DNA of 8,460 nucleotides from Nanobdellota archaeon (GTDB lineage Archaea; Nanobdellota; Nanobdellia; Pacearchaeales; GW2011-AR1): NCBI GenBank assembly GCA_018816625.1, contig JAHIVR010000131.1, positions 1 through 8,460 of the forward strand, in the 5' to 3' direction. Within the stretch, counting starts at the first letter, position 1; every line of letters begins with the position of its first letter. Under the pieces are notes generated by a model. The model was given only the letters and a program-made list of their open reading frames with translations, made no database searches and had not been told where the DNA came from. This document shows positions 1 through 4,698 of this stretch, piece by piece. A program made the translations under genes and the position numbers.

Positions 1-1037
1 AACTCATAATCTCTCTGATCGTGTGCCGGAACCGCCATAACCATCCCACTACCATAATCAGCTAAAACAAAATTCCCCGCATAAATAGGAACACTTTCGC
101 CATTAGCAGGATTCTTAGCATAAGCCCCAGTAAAAACTCCTTCTTTTGCCATTCCTTCCAATTCTTTCTCAGAAACACTCTTTAATTTTTTCAAAAACTT
201 TTCAACATCCTTTTTTTTATCTTCCGTAACTAAATCAAAAAGCTTAGGATGCTGTACTGAAACAACCATAAAAGTAACTCCATAAAGAGTATCTGGACGA
301 GTCGTAAATATTTTCCATTTTTCCCCCCCGATATCAAATTTTATTTCTACCCCATTGCTTTTTCCTATCCAGTTCCTCTGCATGATTTTGGCTCTTTGTG
401 GCCAGTCAACCCTGTCAAGACCTAAAAGCAACTCTTCAGCATACTTCGTGGTTTTCAAAAACCACTGTTCTAAATGCCTAATTTCAACATCAGTCTCCTC
501 ATGTCTCCAACACTTACCCTGAACAACTTGTTCATTAGCTAAAACTGTCTGGCACTCACTGCAATAATTAACCGCAGATTTCTTTCTATAGGCAATTCCT
601 TTCTTTAACATCTGAAGAAAAAGCCACTGGTCCCATTTATAAAAATACGGATCAGAAGTTTTTAACATCCTATCCCAATCATAACTCCAGCCCATTGCCT
701 TTTGCTGATTCATGAAATTAGTAATAGATTTTTTTGTATAGGCTTCTGGGTACTCTCCTTTCTTTATTGCTGCATTCTCAGCAGGCAAACCAAAAGAATC
801 GTACCCCATTGGATAAAGCACGTTATACCCTTGCAATCGTTTAAATCTAGCATAAATATCCCCTAGACTAAAAGTGAAAGCATGCCCCATGTGAAGCCCC
901 GAACCTGAAGGATAAGGAAACATATCTAAAATATAATACTTCTTTTTTCCCCTGACATTTTCCTTAGCCCTAAAAGCCTTACTCTCTTCCCACTTCTTAG
1001 CCCACTTCTTTTCTATTACATTAAAATTATATTCCAT
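1..1037 (-). CDS. leuS: Leucyl-tRNA synthetase, bacterial type (5' part, truncated by window edge)
   Basis: This enzyme charges tRNA-Leu with leucine in the cytoplasm. The window holds the first 345 codons of a protein usually 800-900 residues long. Visible in order: the class I signature FPYPSGSGLHMGH (residues 40-52), the GYDSFGLPAENAA block (78-90), a zinc-knuckle region with C159, C162, C176 and H179, the MQRNWIGKS block (219-227), and then the CP1 editing domain with TTRPDT (245-250) and the AHDQRD motif (338-343), so the editing Thr and Asp are present. Having CP1 after the zinc module and the QTVLANEQV stretch is the bacterial LeuRS arrangement, not the archaeal/eukaryotic one, which suggests lateral acquisition. 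ATG at 1037 is chosen because it begins the typical N-terminus and lies 26.5 bp from the TATA centre at 1061-1066, giving a leaderless mRNA. An ATG at 1041 is out of frame and stops after four codons. It is divergent from endA. Confidence 0.97.
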   Translation of the reverse strand, partial: MEYNFNVIEKKWAKKWEESKAFRAKENVRGKKKYYILDMFPYPSGSGLHMGHAFTFSLGDIYARFKRLQGYNVLYPMGYDSFGLPAENAAIKKGEYPEAYTKKSITNFMNQQKAMGWSYDWDRMLKTSDPYFYKWDQWLFLQMLKKGIAYRKKSAVNYCSECQTVLANEQVVQGKCWRHEETDVEIRHLEQWFLKTTKYAEELLLGLDRVDWPQRAKIMQRNWIGKSNGVEIKFDIGGEKWKIFTTRPDTLYGVTFMVVSVQHPKLFDLVTEDKKKDVEKFLKKLKSVSEKELEGMAKEGVFTGAYAKNPANGESVPIYAGNFVLADYGSGMVMAVPAHDQRDYE

Positions 1038-1059
1038 ACATAGATAACCCCCTAGGAAC

Positions 1060-1068
1060 TTTTAAATA
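1060..1068. promoter_or_regulatory. Shared palindromic TATA box, leuS/endA divergent promoter
   Basis: TTTTAAATA on the plus strand reads TATTTAAAA on the minus strand. The core TTTAAA (1061-1066) is a perfect palindrome centred at 1063.5, exactly 26.5 bp from the endA ATG (1090) and 26.5 bp from the leuS ATG (1037). This is the usual archaeal TATA-to-start distance for leaderless transcripts on both sides. No second TATA-like element is visible in the 52-bp gap, so one TBP site probably serves both genes. Confidence 0.7.
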
Positions 1069-1089
1069 TTGTCCTCCCTTCTTCAAATC

Positions 1090-1608
1090 ATGGAAGCCAT
1101 ACAAGCACACATAATAGGAGAGATAGTCTCTAGCAATTCTAGTGAAGCTCATTCTCTCCATAAGAAAAGCGGATTTGGAGAACCAAAAGGAGAAAAAATA
1201 CAATACACCCTCTCAGAGGCCCTCTACCTAATAGAAAGTGGAAAACTAGATCTTATTTCTGGGGGGAAGAAAATTCTAAAAAAAGAAGCAATGAAAAAAC
1301 TACAAACAAAAGATAGAAAATTACAAATAAAATATCCTGTATTCAAGGATTTGAGAGATAGGGGATACATAGTAAAAACAGCCCTTAAGTTTGGAGCAGA
1401 TTTTAGAGTTTATGAGAAAGGGTCTCGCCCGGGAAACACACACGCAAAATGGGTTGTATTTTGTGAACACGAGTCAAAAAAAACCTCCTGGCACGAATTC
1501 TCTGCCAAAAACAGAGTTGCCCACTCAACAAAAAAGAAACTACTCCTGGCAATAGTTGATGAAGAATCTGATATAAGCTATTATGAAGTAGCATGGGTTA
1601 GACCATAA
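1090..1608 (+). CDS. endA: tRNA-splicing endonuclease EndA
   Basis: EndA cuts both exon-intron junctions in the bulge-helix-bulge motif of archaeal pre-tRNA and pre-rRNA. The 172-residue product has the length of the homotetrameric (alpha-4) archaeal form. The C-terminal nuclease domain carries the catalytic triad: Tyr108 in FRVYEKG, His118 in NTHAKWVVF, and Lys149 in the STKKKLLLAIVD strand. The spacings of 10 and 31 residues equal those of the Methanocaldococcus jannaschii enzyme (Y115, H125, K156). The ending YYEVAWVRP is also typical. The frame stays open upstream to a TTG at 1069, but that codon overlaps the TATA box; ATG 1090 lies 26.5 bp after the TATA centre and begins MEAIQAHIIGE, a normal EndA start. 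It is divergent from leuS, and the next gene has its own promoter. Confidence 0.96.
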   Translation: MEAIQAHIIGEIVSSNSSEAHSLHKKSGFGEPKGEKIQYTLSEALYLIESGKLDLISGGKKILKKEAMKKLQTKDRKLQIKYPVFKDLRDRGYIVKTALKFGADFRVYEKGSRPGNTHAKWVVFCEHESKKTSWHEFSAKNRVAHSTKKKLLLAIVDEESDISYYEVAWVRP

Positions 1609-1611
1609 AAA

Positions 1612-1619
1612 TATTTATA
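1612..1619 (+). promoter_or_regulatory. TATA box for the winged-helix protein gene
   Basis: TATTTATA begins four bases after the endA stop codon. The core TTTATA (1614-1619) is centred 25.5 bp before the ATG at 1642, which predicts a leaderless mRNA. The gene therefore seems to be transcribed separately from endA, although both lie on the same strand. Confidence 0.65.
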
Positions 1620-1641
1620 ACACACTAATCTATATTTTATT

Positions 1642-2592
1642 ATGCCTCAACAAGACACTTCTGATGTAAGGGATAAAATAATCAGCTTTCTTAGAAGAAA
1701 AGGTCCATCACTACCAGTACATATTGCCGGAGAGATAAACACAAGCATATTATTTGCAGGGGCCTTTCTTTCAGAGTTATTAGCAGATAAAAAAGTAAAA
1801 ACAAGTAACATGCGTGTCGGAAGCTCTCCTCTTTATTTTCTCCCTGGGCAAGAATATATGGTGGAGCGTTTTTCCCACCATTTAAAAAGCAAAGAAAGGG
1901 ATGCATACGAATTGTTAAAACAAAAAAGATTTCTTAAAGATGAAATACAGCATCCAGCCATAAGGGTTGCTCTAAGGGAAATAAGAGACTTTGCCATTCC
2001 TTTTAAAAAAAACAATGAAATATACTGGAGATACCACTCAATTCCTGAATCAGAATTCCAAGTTCAAGAAGAAAAAAGAAGAATAACCCAAGAAGAACCA
2101 AAAAAAGATATCCCTCCAGAGAGAATAACTACAAGACCAGAAGAGAAAAAAGAAAAATTAGATATTTTTGATAAAAAACCTGAACAAAAGATAGAAGAGG
2201 AAAAAACCACTATTATTTTTTCAAAGAACATTAAAAGAAAAGAAAAAAAGAAAGAAAAACCAAAGAAACAGGCAAAAAAATCTTTAGTGGATAAAAAAGA
2301 GGAAAAATTCTTTGGGAGCGTCAAAGAATTCCTTTCCAAAAAAGAAATAGAAATTTTAGAATTTGAGAGCTTTGGAAAAACAGATTTAACTCTCAAGATA
2401 AAAGACAAAGAAGAAAAGCTACTTATGGCTTTTAACAAAAAAAAGATAGATGAAAAAGATATACTTAAAGCCCATAAAAAAGCACAAGAAAAAGGTCTTC
2501 CATATATAATCCTAAGTCTTGGAGAACCATCAAAAAGTCTCTACGAATTTATAGGGGCAATAAAGAACCTTTCAAGCATTGAAAAGCTTTAA
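1642..2592 (+). CDS. Winged-helix protein with long charged linker and possible nuclease-fold C-terminus
   Basis: I do not recognise this 316-residue protein by name. Residues 6-66 (VRDKIISFLRRKGPS..., then a hairpin ending SSPLYFLPG) look like a winged-helix DNA-binding domain, and 82-134 look like a second helix-hairpin module (KSKERDAYELLKQKRFL ... NEIYWRYH). Residues 138-222 are a Lys/Glu-rich, probably disordered linker. Residues 223-316 form a compact alpha/beta region with FESFGKTDLTLKI, LLMAFNKKKID, ILKAHKKAQEKGLPYIILSLG and SKSLYEF. This order resembles a PD-(D/E)XK restriction-endonuclease fold, with Asp at 248 but no ExK where expected, so it may be a non-catalytic nucleic-acid-binding version; that fold assignment is inference. 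It sits between endA and rps17e with its own TATA box. A transcription or DNA-maintenance role fits but is unproven. Confidence 0.85.
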   Translation: MPQQDTSDVRDKIISFLRRKGPSLPVHIAGEINTSILFAGAFLSELLADKKVKTSNMRVGSSPLYFLPGQEYMVERFSHHLKSKERDAYELLKQKRFLKDEIQHPAIRVALREIRDFAIPFKKNNEIYWRYHSIPESEFQVQEEKRRITQEEPKKDIPPERITTRPEEKKEKLDIFDKKPEQKIEEEKTTIIFSKNIKRKEKKKEKPKKQAKKSLVDKKEEKFFGSVKEFLSKKEIEILEFESFGKTDLTLKIKDKEEKLLMAFNKKKIDEKDILKAHKKAQEKGLPYIILSLGEPSKSLYEFIGAIKNLSSIEKL

Positions 2593-2595
2593 AAA
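2588..2595 (+). promoter_or_regulatory. TATA box for rps17e, overlapping the upstream stop codon
   Basis: TTTAAAAA follows a purine-rich GAAAAG stretch that could serve as a BRE. The TTTAAA core (2588-2593) is centred 26.5 bp before the rps17e ATG at 2617 and includes the TAA stop codon (2590-2592) of the preceding gene, so the promoter is built into the end of that coding region. It predicts a leaderless mRNA. Confidence 0.65.
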
Positions 2596-2616
2596 CCAAT
2601 CTGTCTGTTTCTAGGT

Positions 2617-2799
2617 ATGGGAAAGATTAAATCAAGAATGGTAAGAAGAGCGGCAAAAGAAATGAAGGATAAGGGCGTAGAATTCAGCACAGATTTTGAA
2701 AAAAATAAAAAAATGCTTGGAAACAACACAATGCCTTCAAAAAAGATAAGAAATAGAATGGCCGGGTTCTTAACAAGGGAAGCAAGGAAAAACAAATAA
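2617..2799 (+). CDS. rps17e: Small ribosomal subunit protein eS17
   Basis: This is a component of the archaeal/eukaryotic 30S/40S subunit that is absent from bacteria. The 60-residue product matches the short archaeal form (about 60-65 residues). The family features are visible: a basic start MGKIKSRMVRRAAKEM, a central FSTDFEKNKKML segment (archaeal relatives have L-DFxxNKK here), and the conserved MPSKKIRNRMAGFLT block at residues 39-53 (IPSKRLRNKIAG in relatives). It is the clearest single sign that the window is archaeal. The ATG is placed by the TATA box 26.5 bp upstream. The stop codon ends at 2799, and the convergent membrane-protein gene ends at 2800 with no gap. Confidence 0.96.
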   Translation: MGKIKSRMVRRAAKEMKDKGVEFSTDFEKNKKMLGNNTMPSKKIRNRMAGFLTREARKNK

Positions 2800-2808
2800 T
2801 TATTTTTT
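2800..2808. terminator. T-tract at the convergent rps17e / membrane protein junction
   Basis: Directly after the rps17e stop the plus strand reads TTATTTTTT, a T-rich archaeal-type termination signal. These Ts are the antisense of the last Lys codons and stop of the minus-strand gene. In the other direction, the antisense of the rps17e C-terminal Lys/Asn codons (2785-2796) gives a T-rich TTTGTTTTTCC stretch after the minus-strand stop. Each gene may therefore terminate inside the other. Confidence 0.45.
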
Positions 2809-3030
2809 CAGCAATTGGCTCACTTTTCTATCCAATATTCTAATATCTTTTTCAAGTTTATCAAGAACTCTTTTTCTCTTATAATTGACAAGAAGCCCAA
2901 TAATATTAAAAATCAACCACAAAACCAAAACAACCCCAATTGCTTGCAACCAAGATGCAATGCCCCCTAAATCTCTGACCAAGACCGGAAGATTCTCGTT
3001 TGACGCATTAATAAACACCTCAGCAACCAT
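2800..3030 (-). CDS. Small single-pass membrane protein with C-terminal coiled coil
   Basis: This is an unrecognised 76-residue protein. A short polar N-terminus (1-21) is followed by a hydrophobic stretch at about 22-49 (GGIASWLQAIGVVLVLWLIF and onward to LVNY), then a basic stop-transfer KRKR and a charged helix, 54-76, with leucine/isoleucine/valine heptads (VLDKLEKDIRILDRKVSQLL). The positive charge after the membrane segment predicts an outside N-terminus and a cytoplasmic coiled coil that could oligomerise or bind a partner. The start is supported by a TATA element centred 26.5 bp upstream that is shared with the divergent tRNA. Nothing in the sequence points to a specific function; the context is housekeeping. 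Confidence 0.75.
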   Translation of the reverse strand: MVAEVFINASNENLPVLVRDLGGIASWLQAIGVVLVLWLIFNIIGLLVNYKRKRVLDKLEKDIRILDRKVSQLLKK

Positions 3031-3051
3031 GTAAATAATAAGTAAAAAAGG

Positions 3052-3060
3052 TTTTTAAAT
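3052..3060. promoter_or_regulatory. Shared palindromic TATA box, membrane protein / tRNA divergent promoter
   Basis: TTTTTAAAT (plus) reads ATTTAAAAA on the minus strand. The TTTAAA core (3054-3059, centre 3056.5) lies 26.5 bp from the minus-strand ATG at 3030 and 24.5 bp from the first base of the plus-strand tRNA (3081). No other TATA-like element is present in the 50-bp gap. The spacing predicts that the tRNA transcript starts at or within a base or two of its mature 5' end. Confidence 0.65.
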
Positions 3061-3080
3061 CCCCTTTTTCTTCTAAGTTC

Positions 3081-3152
3081 GGCTGTATAGTTCAGTGGTA
3101 GAACGCGAGTCTCATGAGCTCGAGGTCCTGGGTTCGACTCCCAGTACAGCCA
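3081..3152 (+). tRNA. tRNA with anticodon CAU (elongator Met or Ile2)
   Basis: A complete 72-base cloverleaf can be folded by hand. The acceptor GGCTGTA pairs perfectly with TACAGCC (3145-3151), with discriminator A at 3152. The D-stem is GTTC/GAAC with a 7-base loop containing GG. The anticodon stem CGAGT/GCTCG encloses loop CTCATGA (3111-3117), so the anticodon is CAT at 3113-3115. The variable loop is AGGTC, and the T-arm is CTGGG-TTCGACT-CCCAG. CCA is not encoded. It lacks the three consecutive G-C pairs of an initiator anticodon stem, so it is elongator tRNA-Met or the agmatidine-modified tRNA-Ile2; the sequence alone does not decide. Oddities: G rather than A at position 37, and a T-G pair at 31-39. 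No intron fits. Its 3' half is overlapped antisense by the homing endonuclease ORF. Confidence 0.93.
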
Positions 3153-3912
3153 TATTGACCATTAACTGACTATTTATTTCTTCTCTAACAACTCTTTGTT
3201 CATCAACAGGTATTCTTTTTATGGAAGAATCATATATCCCATCATATTCTAAAAAGTCATCATATTTTTTTTTGTGTTTAGGATTGATAAACCCAATTAA
3301 CTTTTCAAAAAGCAATAGATTATCCTTACCATTAAATTGAAATCTATACTTGGGTCGAGAAGTTTTCCATCTTGAATTTGGTTTCGATTTAGATAAGTAG
3401 TAAGCCCCTTTTAAACCAACAAAGATCATGTAATCATAAACTTGTCTCAAAAAATCTTTATGAATTACCACAGATTCTACTCTAGGATAAAACTTGTTAG
3501 GATTTTTGGTCAAAACCAGACTCCCATCAGTAGCCATAAATCCTTGAACGACATACTTTACTAAATTCTTATCATAGAATATTTTTGGAACACAAATCTT
3601 CTGTCCTTTTTTCCCAATAGGGAAACCATAAGAATGCATCAAATTAAACAATTTTTTATCTGTAAAATTAAACTCTATCGCTCTACAATCTTTCCTAATT
3701 CTCATTTTAGTATTTTTTCCTCTAAAATGTCTCAATAAAGGATGGACTACTTCTTTATGAAATAAAAAATCATCTACTCCCCCTGTGATAGTTAACCCAT
3801 AACAACTACTTCCCCTTTTTCCAGCATACTCACACAAACATCCATCTCCCGCCATAATCCCATAAAGCAAAGCTATCTTCTGATCTCCATTAAGAGAATT
3901 AATATCAATCAT
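3112..3912 (-). CDS. Free-standing LAGLIDADG homing endonuclease, C-terminus overlapping the tRNA
   Basis: This 266-residue two-motif (single-chain) LAGLIDADG enzyme should make a double-strand break at a long asymmetric DNA site to drive its own spread. The two motifs are LLYGIMAGDGCL (15-26, Asp23) and VVQGFMATDGSL (121-132, Asp129), both with the metal-binding Asp; each is followed by a beta-rich DNA-binding half. Residues 254-266 (MAVLGVEPRTSSS) are simply the antisense of the tRNA, and the TGA stop is the complement of T33-C34-A35 in the anticodon loop. The genuine domain probably ends near residue 250. A TATA box centred 26.5 bp upstream supports ATG 3912. No intein splice motifs flank it and the tRNA is not split, so it is neither an intein nor an intron ORF. 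Both motifs look intact, so activity is plausible. Confidence 0.9.
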   Translation of the reverse strand: MIDINSLNGDQKIALLYGIMAGDGCLCEYAGKRGSSCYGLTITGGVDDFLFHKEVVHPLLRHFRGKNTKMRIRKDCRAIEFNFTDKKLFNLMHSYGFPIGKKGQKICVPKIFYDKNLVKYVVQGFMATDGSLVLTKNPNKFYPRVESVVIHKDFLRQVYDYMIFVGLKGAYYLSKSKPNSRWKTSRPKYRFQFNGKDNLLLFEKLIGFINPKHKKKYDDFLEYDGIYDSSIKRIPVDEQRVVREEINSQLMVNMAVLGVEPRTSSS

Positions 3913-3921
3913 ATACTAATT

Positions 3922-3930
3922 TAGCGTCGC
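3922..3930. promoter_or_regulatory. Operator-like palindrome between TATA box and start of the homing endonuclease gene
   Basis: AGCGTCGCT (AGCG-T-CGCT) is a small perfect inverted repeat and an isolated GC-rich spot in an AT-rich gap. It lies between the TATA box and the start codon, where a bound repressor would block initiation. It could also be a scar of element insertion or chance; the site is only 9 bp. Confidence 0.25.
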
Positions 3931-3933
3931 TGA

Positions 3934-3942
3934 TATATAAAA
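3934..3942 (-). promoter_or_regulatory. TATA box for the homing endonuclease gene
   Basis: The minus strand reads TTTTATATA. The TTTATA core (3936-3941) is centred 26.5 bp from the ATG at 3912, matching the spacing of the host genes nearby, so the endonuclease appears to be transcribed from its own promoter as a leaderless mRNA. Confidence 0.6.
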
Positions 3943-3975
3943 TCTAATCACCTCTAAGAAGTGAATTAAATTAAT

Positions 3976-4368
3976 TTATATTTGATCGCTTATTCGTTTA
4001 GCCATTTTCCCAATGTCTCTATCAGAGGGAATGGGCTCTAAAGGCTTAAAATTAAACCCTCCTTTATTCAAAGGATAAAGCTTAACATGAATATAATCTA
4101 TTTCAAGGCCCCTATAACCATCCCGATCCTAATAGGTCTTAAAGCTCTATCAATAGCCCCAGCAACTTTTTTAGATAGAAGCATTAACTTACCATAAATC
4201 TCATCATACATGTTAAAAACATAAGCCTGGTGTTCTTTTGGAATAATAAGAACCTGTCCTTCTACTATTGGAAAAGCATCAAGAATTACTAAAAATCTTT
4301 ATCTTCATAAATTTTATGCTGGAATATCTCTCTATTAAGAATGCGACAAAACACGCACTTCTTAACAT
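3976..4368 (-). pseudogene. HIT-family (histidine triad) protein, frameshifted
   Basis: Conceptual translation across three frames reconstructs a HIT-family protein of about 130 residues; the family comprises nucleotide phosphoramidases/hydrolases. The start carries CVFCRILNREIFQHKIYED (CxxC of the zinc-binding HIT proteins), the middle reads LVILDAFPIVEGQVLIIPKE, and the end has GLEIDYIHVKLYPLNKGG before the stop at 3976. Only the central His of the H-x-H-x-H triad is present in this version. Breaks: a missing T in the run at 4291-4295 creates an early stop; a missing G at 4109-4112 creates a second; and the ATG at 4368 is out of frame with the CxxC segment, so a third indel probably lies near 4355-4363. 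Both clear breaks are one-base losses in homopolymers, so sequencing error must be considered. A weak TATA-like TTTACA (4393-4398) lies 27.5 bp upstream of 4368. Confidence 0.85.
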
Positions 4369-4410
4369 TTCAAAAATAAACAAACCCAAATCTGTAAATC
4401 TCCAATAAAT

Positions 4411-4451
4411 TAAAAAATACAAAAATTAGTAAAAAATTAGTTAAAAAAAAT
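4411..4451 (-). terminator. Multiple T-tract terminator after the basic protein gene
   Basis: Reading the minus strand after the stop codon gives T8, T6, T5 and T6 tracts in about 40 bases, with a tandem ACTAATTTTT unit (plus strand about 4421-4440, AAAAATTAGT twice). Consecutive oligo-T stretches without a hairpin are the usual archaeal termination signal. Confidence 0.6.
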
Positions 4452-4610
4452 TTACCTTCTTTTTTTCTTTCTTCTAACAATTATTCTTTTAGCAGATTTT
4501 TTCTTAGGTTTCTTTGTAGCTACTTTCTTCTGTTTCTCAAGCTTTGTTATCTGCTTCTTAAGAGACTTAATCTTAATTGCAATCTGCTTTGGTGTTTTTG
4601 CTTTAGCCAT
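4452..4610 (-). CDS. 52-residue lysine/arginine-rich protein
   Basis: This small ORF starts MAKAKTPKQIAIKIKSLKKQ and ends KRIIVRRKKKRR. Residues 8-29 can form an amphipathic, coiled-coil-like helix with Ile/Leu spacing (IAIKIKSLKKQITKLEKQ); the remainder is an extended Lys/Arg/Ala/Pro tail. Roughly half of its residues are Lys or Arg, so binding to DNA, RNA or the ribosome is likely, as for histone-tail-like or small ribosome-associated proteins. I cannot assign a family. Evidence that it is real: an uninterrupted frame beginning ATG GCT, a strong T-tract terminator just after it, and promoter elements before it. Expression could come from a leaderless start (AT-rich element at 4636-4641, 28.5 bp away) or by coupling to the 14-codon ORF that ends one base before its ATG. 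Confidence 0.72.
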   Translation of the reverse strand: MAKAKTPKQIAIKIKSLKKQITKLEKQKKVATKKPKKKSAKRIIVRRKKKRR

Positions 4611-4611
4611 T

Positions 4612-4656
4612 TTATAAAAAATTGGTTCGGAGGAATTTTAATTCCACCCTAGCCAT
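4612..4656 (-). CDS. Possible 14-codon leader ORF upstream of the basic protein
   Basis: MARVELKFLRTNFL followed by TAA ends one base before the ATG of the basic protein. Its ATG is preceded by AGAGAGGTGA, a good match to the archaeal anti-Shine-Dalgarno partner (GAGGTGA), and a palindromic TTTATAAA at 4699-4706 would start a transcript with about a 20-base leader. Tight coupling suggests a leader peptide or a way to re-initiate on the next ORF. It could instead be the N-terminus of an older, frameshifted version of the basic protein, or chance. Confidence 0.35.
   Translation of the reverse strand: MARVELKFLRTNFL
4630..4649 (-). promoter_or_regulatory. RNA hairpin in the leader of the basic protein mRNA
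   Basis: In the minus-strand transcript GGAAU and AUUCC pair around a UAAA loop, and the stem extends through a U-U mismatch to GG/CC. It lies inside the 14-codon ORF, between its Shine-Dalgarno site and the basic protein ATG, so it could affect translation or coupling. The same AT-rich core (4636-4641) could instead act as a TATA box about 28 bp before ATG 4610; the two readings compete. Confidence 0.35.
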
Positions 4657-4660
4657 TATT

Positions 4661-4670
4661 TCACCTCTCT
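4661..4670 (-). promoter_or_regulatory. Shine-Dalgarno sequence of the leader ORF
   Basis: The minus strand reads AGAGAGGTGA, four bases before the ATG at 4656. It contains GAGGTGA, complementary to the conserved archaeal 16S 3' end (ATCACCTCC). It is the only clear Shine-Dalgarno site I see in the window, where the other starts look leaderless or nearly so. Confidence 0.5.
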
Positions 4671-4698
4671 TTTAATTACTGATAATAAGCAAACCTTA

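Noticed and set aside
1027..1041. ATG at 1041 on the minus strand as an alternative leuS start
   Set aside because: It is out of frame with LeuRS and reaches a stop after four codons.
1069..1089. TTG at 1069 as the start of endA (adds seven residues)
   Set aside because: It overlaps the TATA box, and ATG 1090 has the right TATA spacing and the normal EndA N-terminus.
2064..2438. Minus-strand Phe/Ser-rich ORF of 124 codons
   Set aside because: It is the antisense shadow of the Lys/Glu linker (AAA/GAA read as TTT/TTC) of the winged-helix protein.
3081..3152. Intron or split arrangement in the tRNA
   Set aside because: The 72 bases fold completely into a cloverleaf with a 7-base anticodon loop, leaving no room for an intron.
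3112..3912. Homing endonuclease as part of an intein
   Set aside because: There is no extein on either side and no splicing motifs (Cys/Ser start, His-Asn end) are visible.
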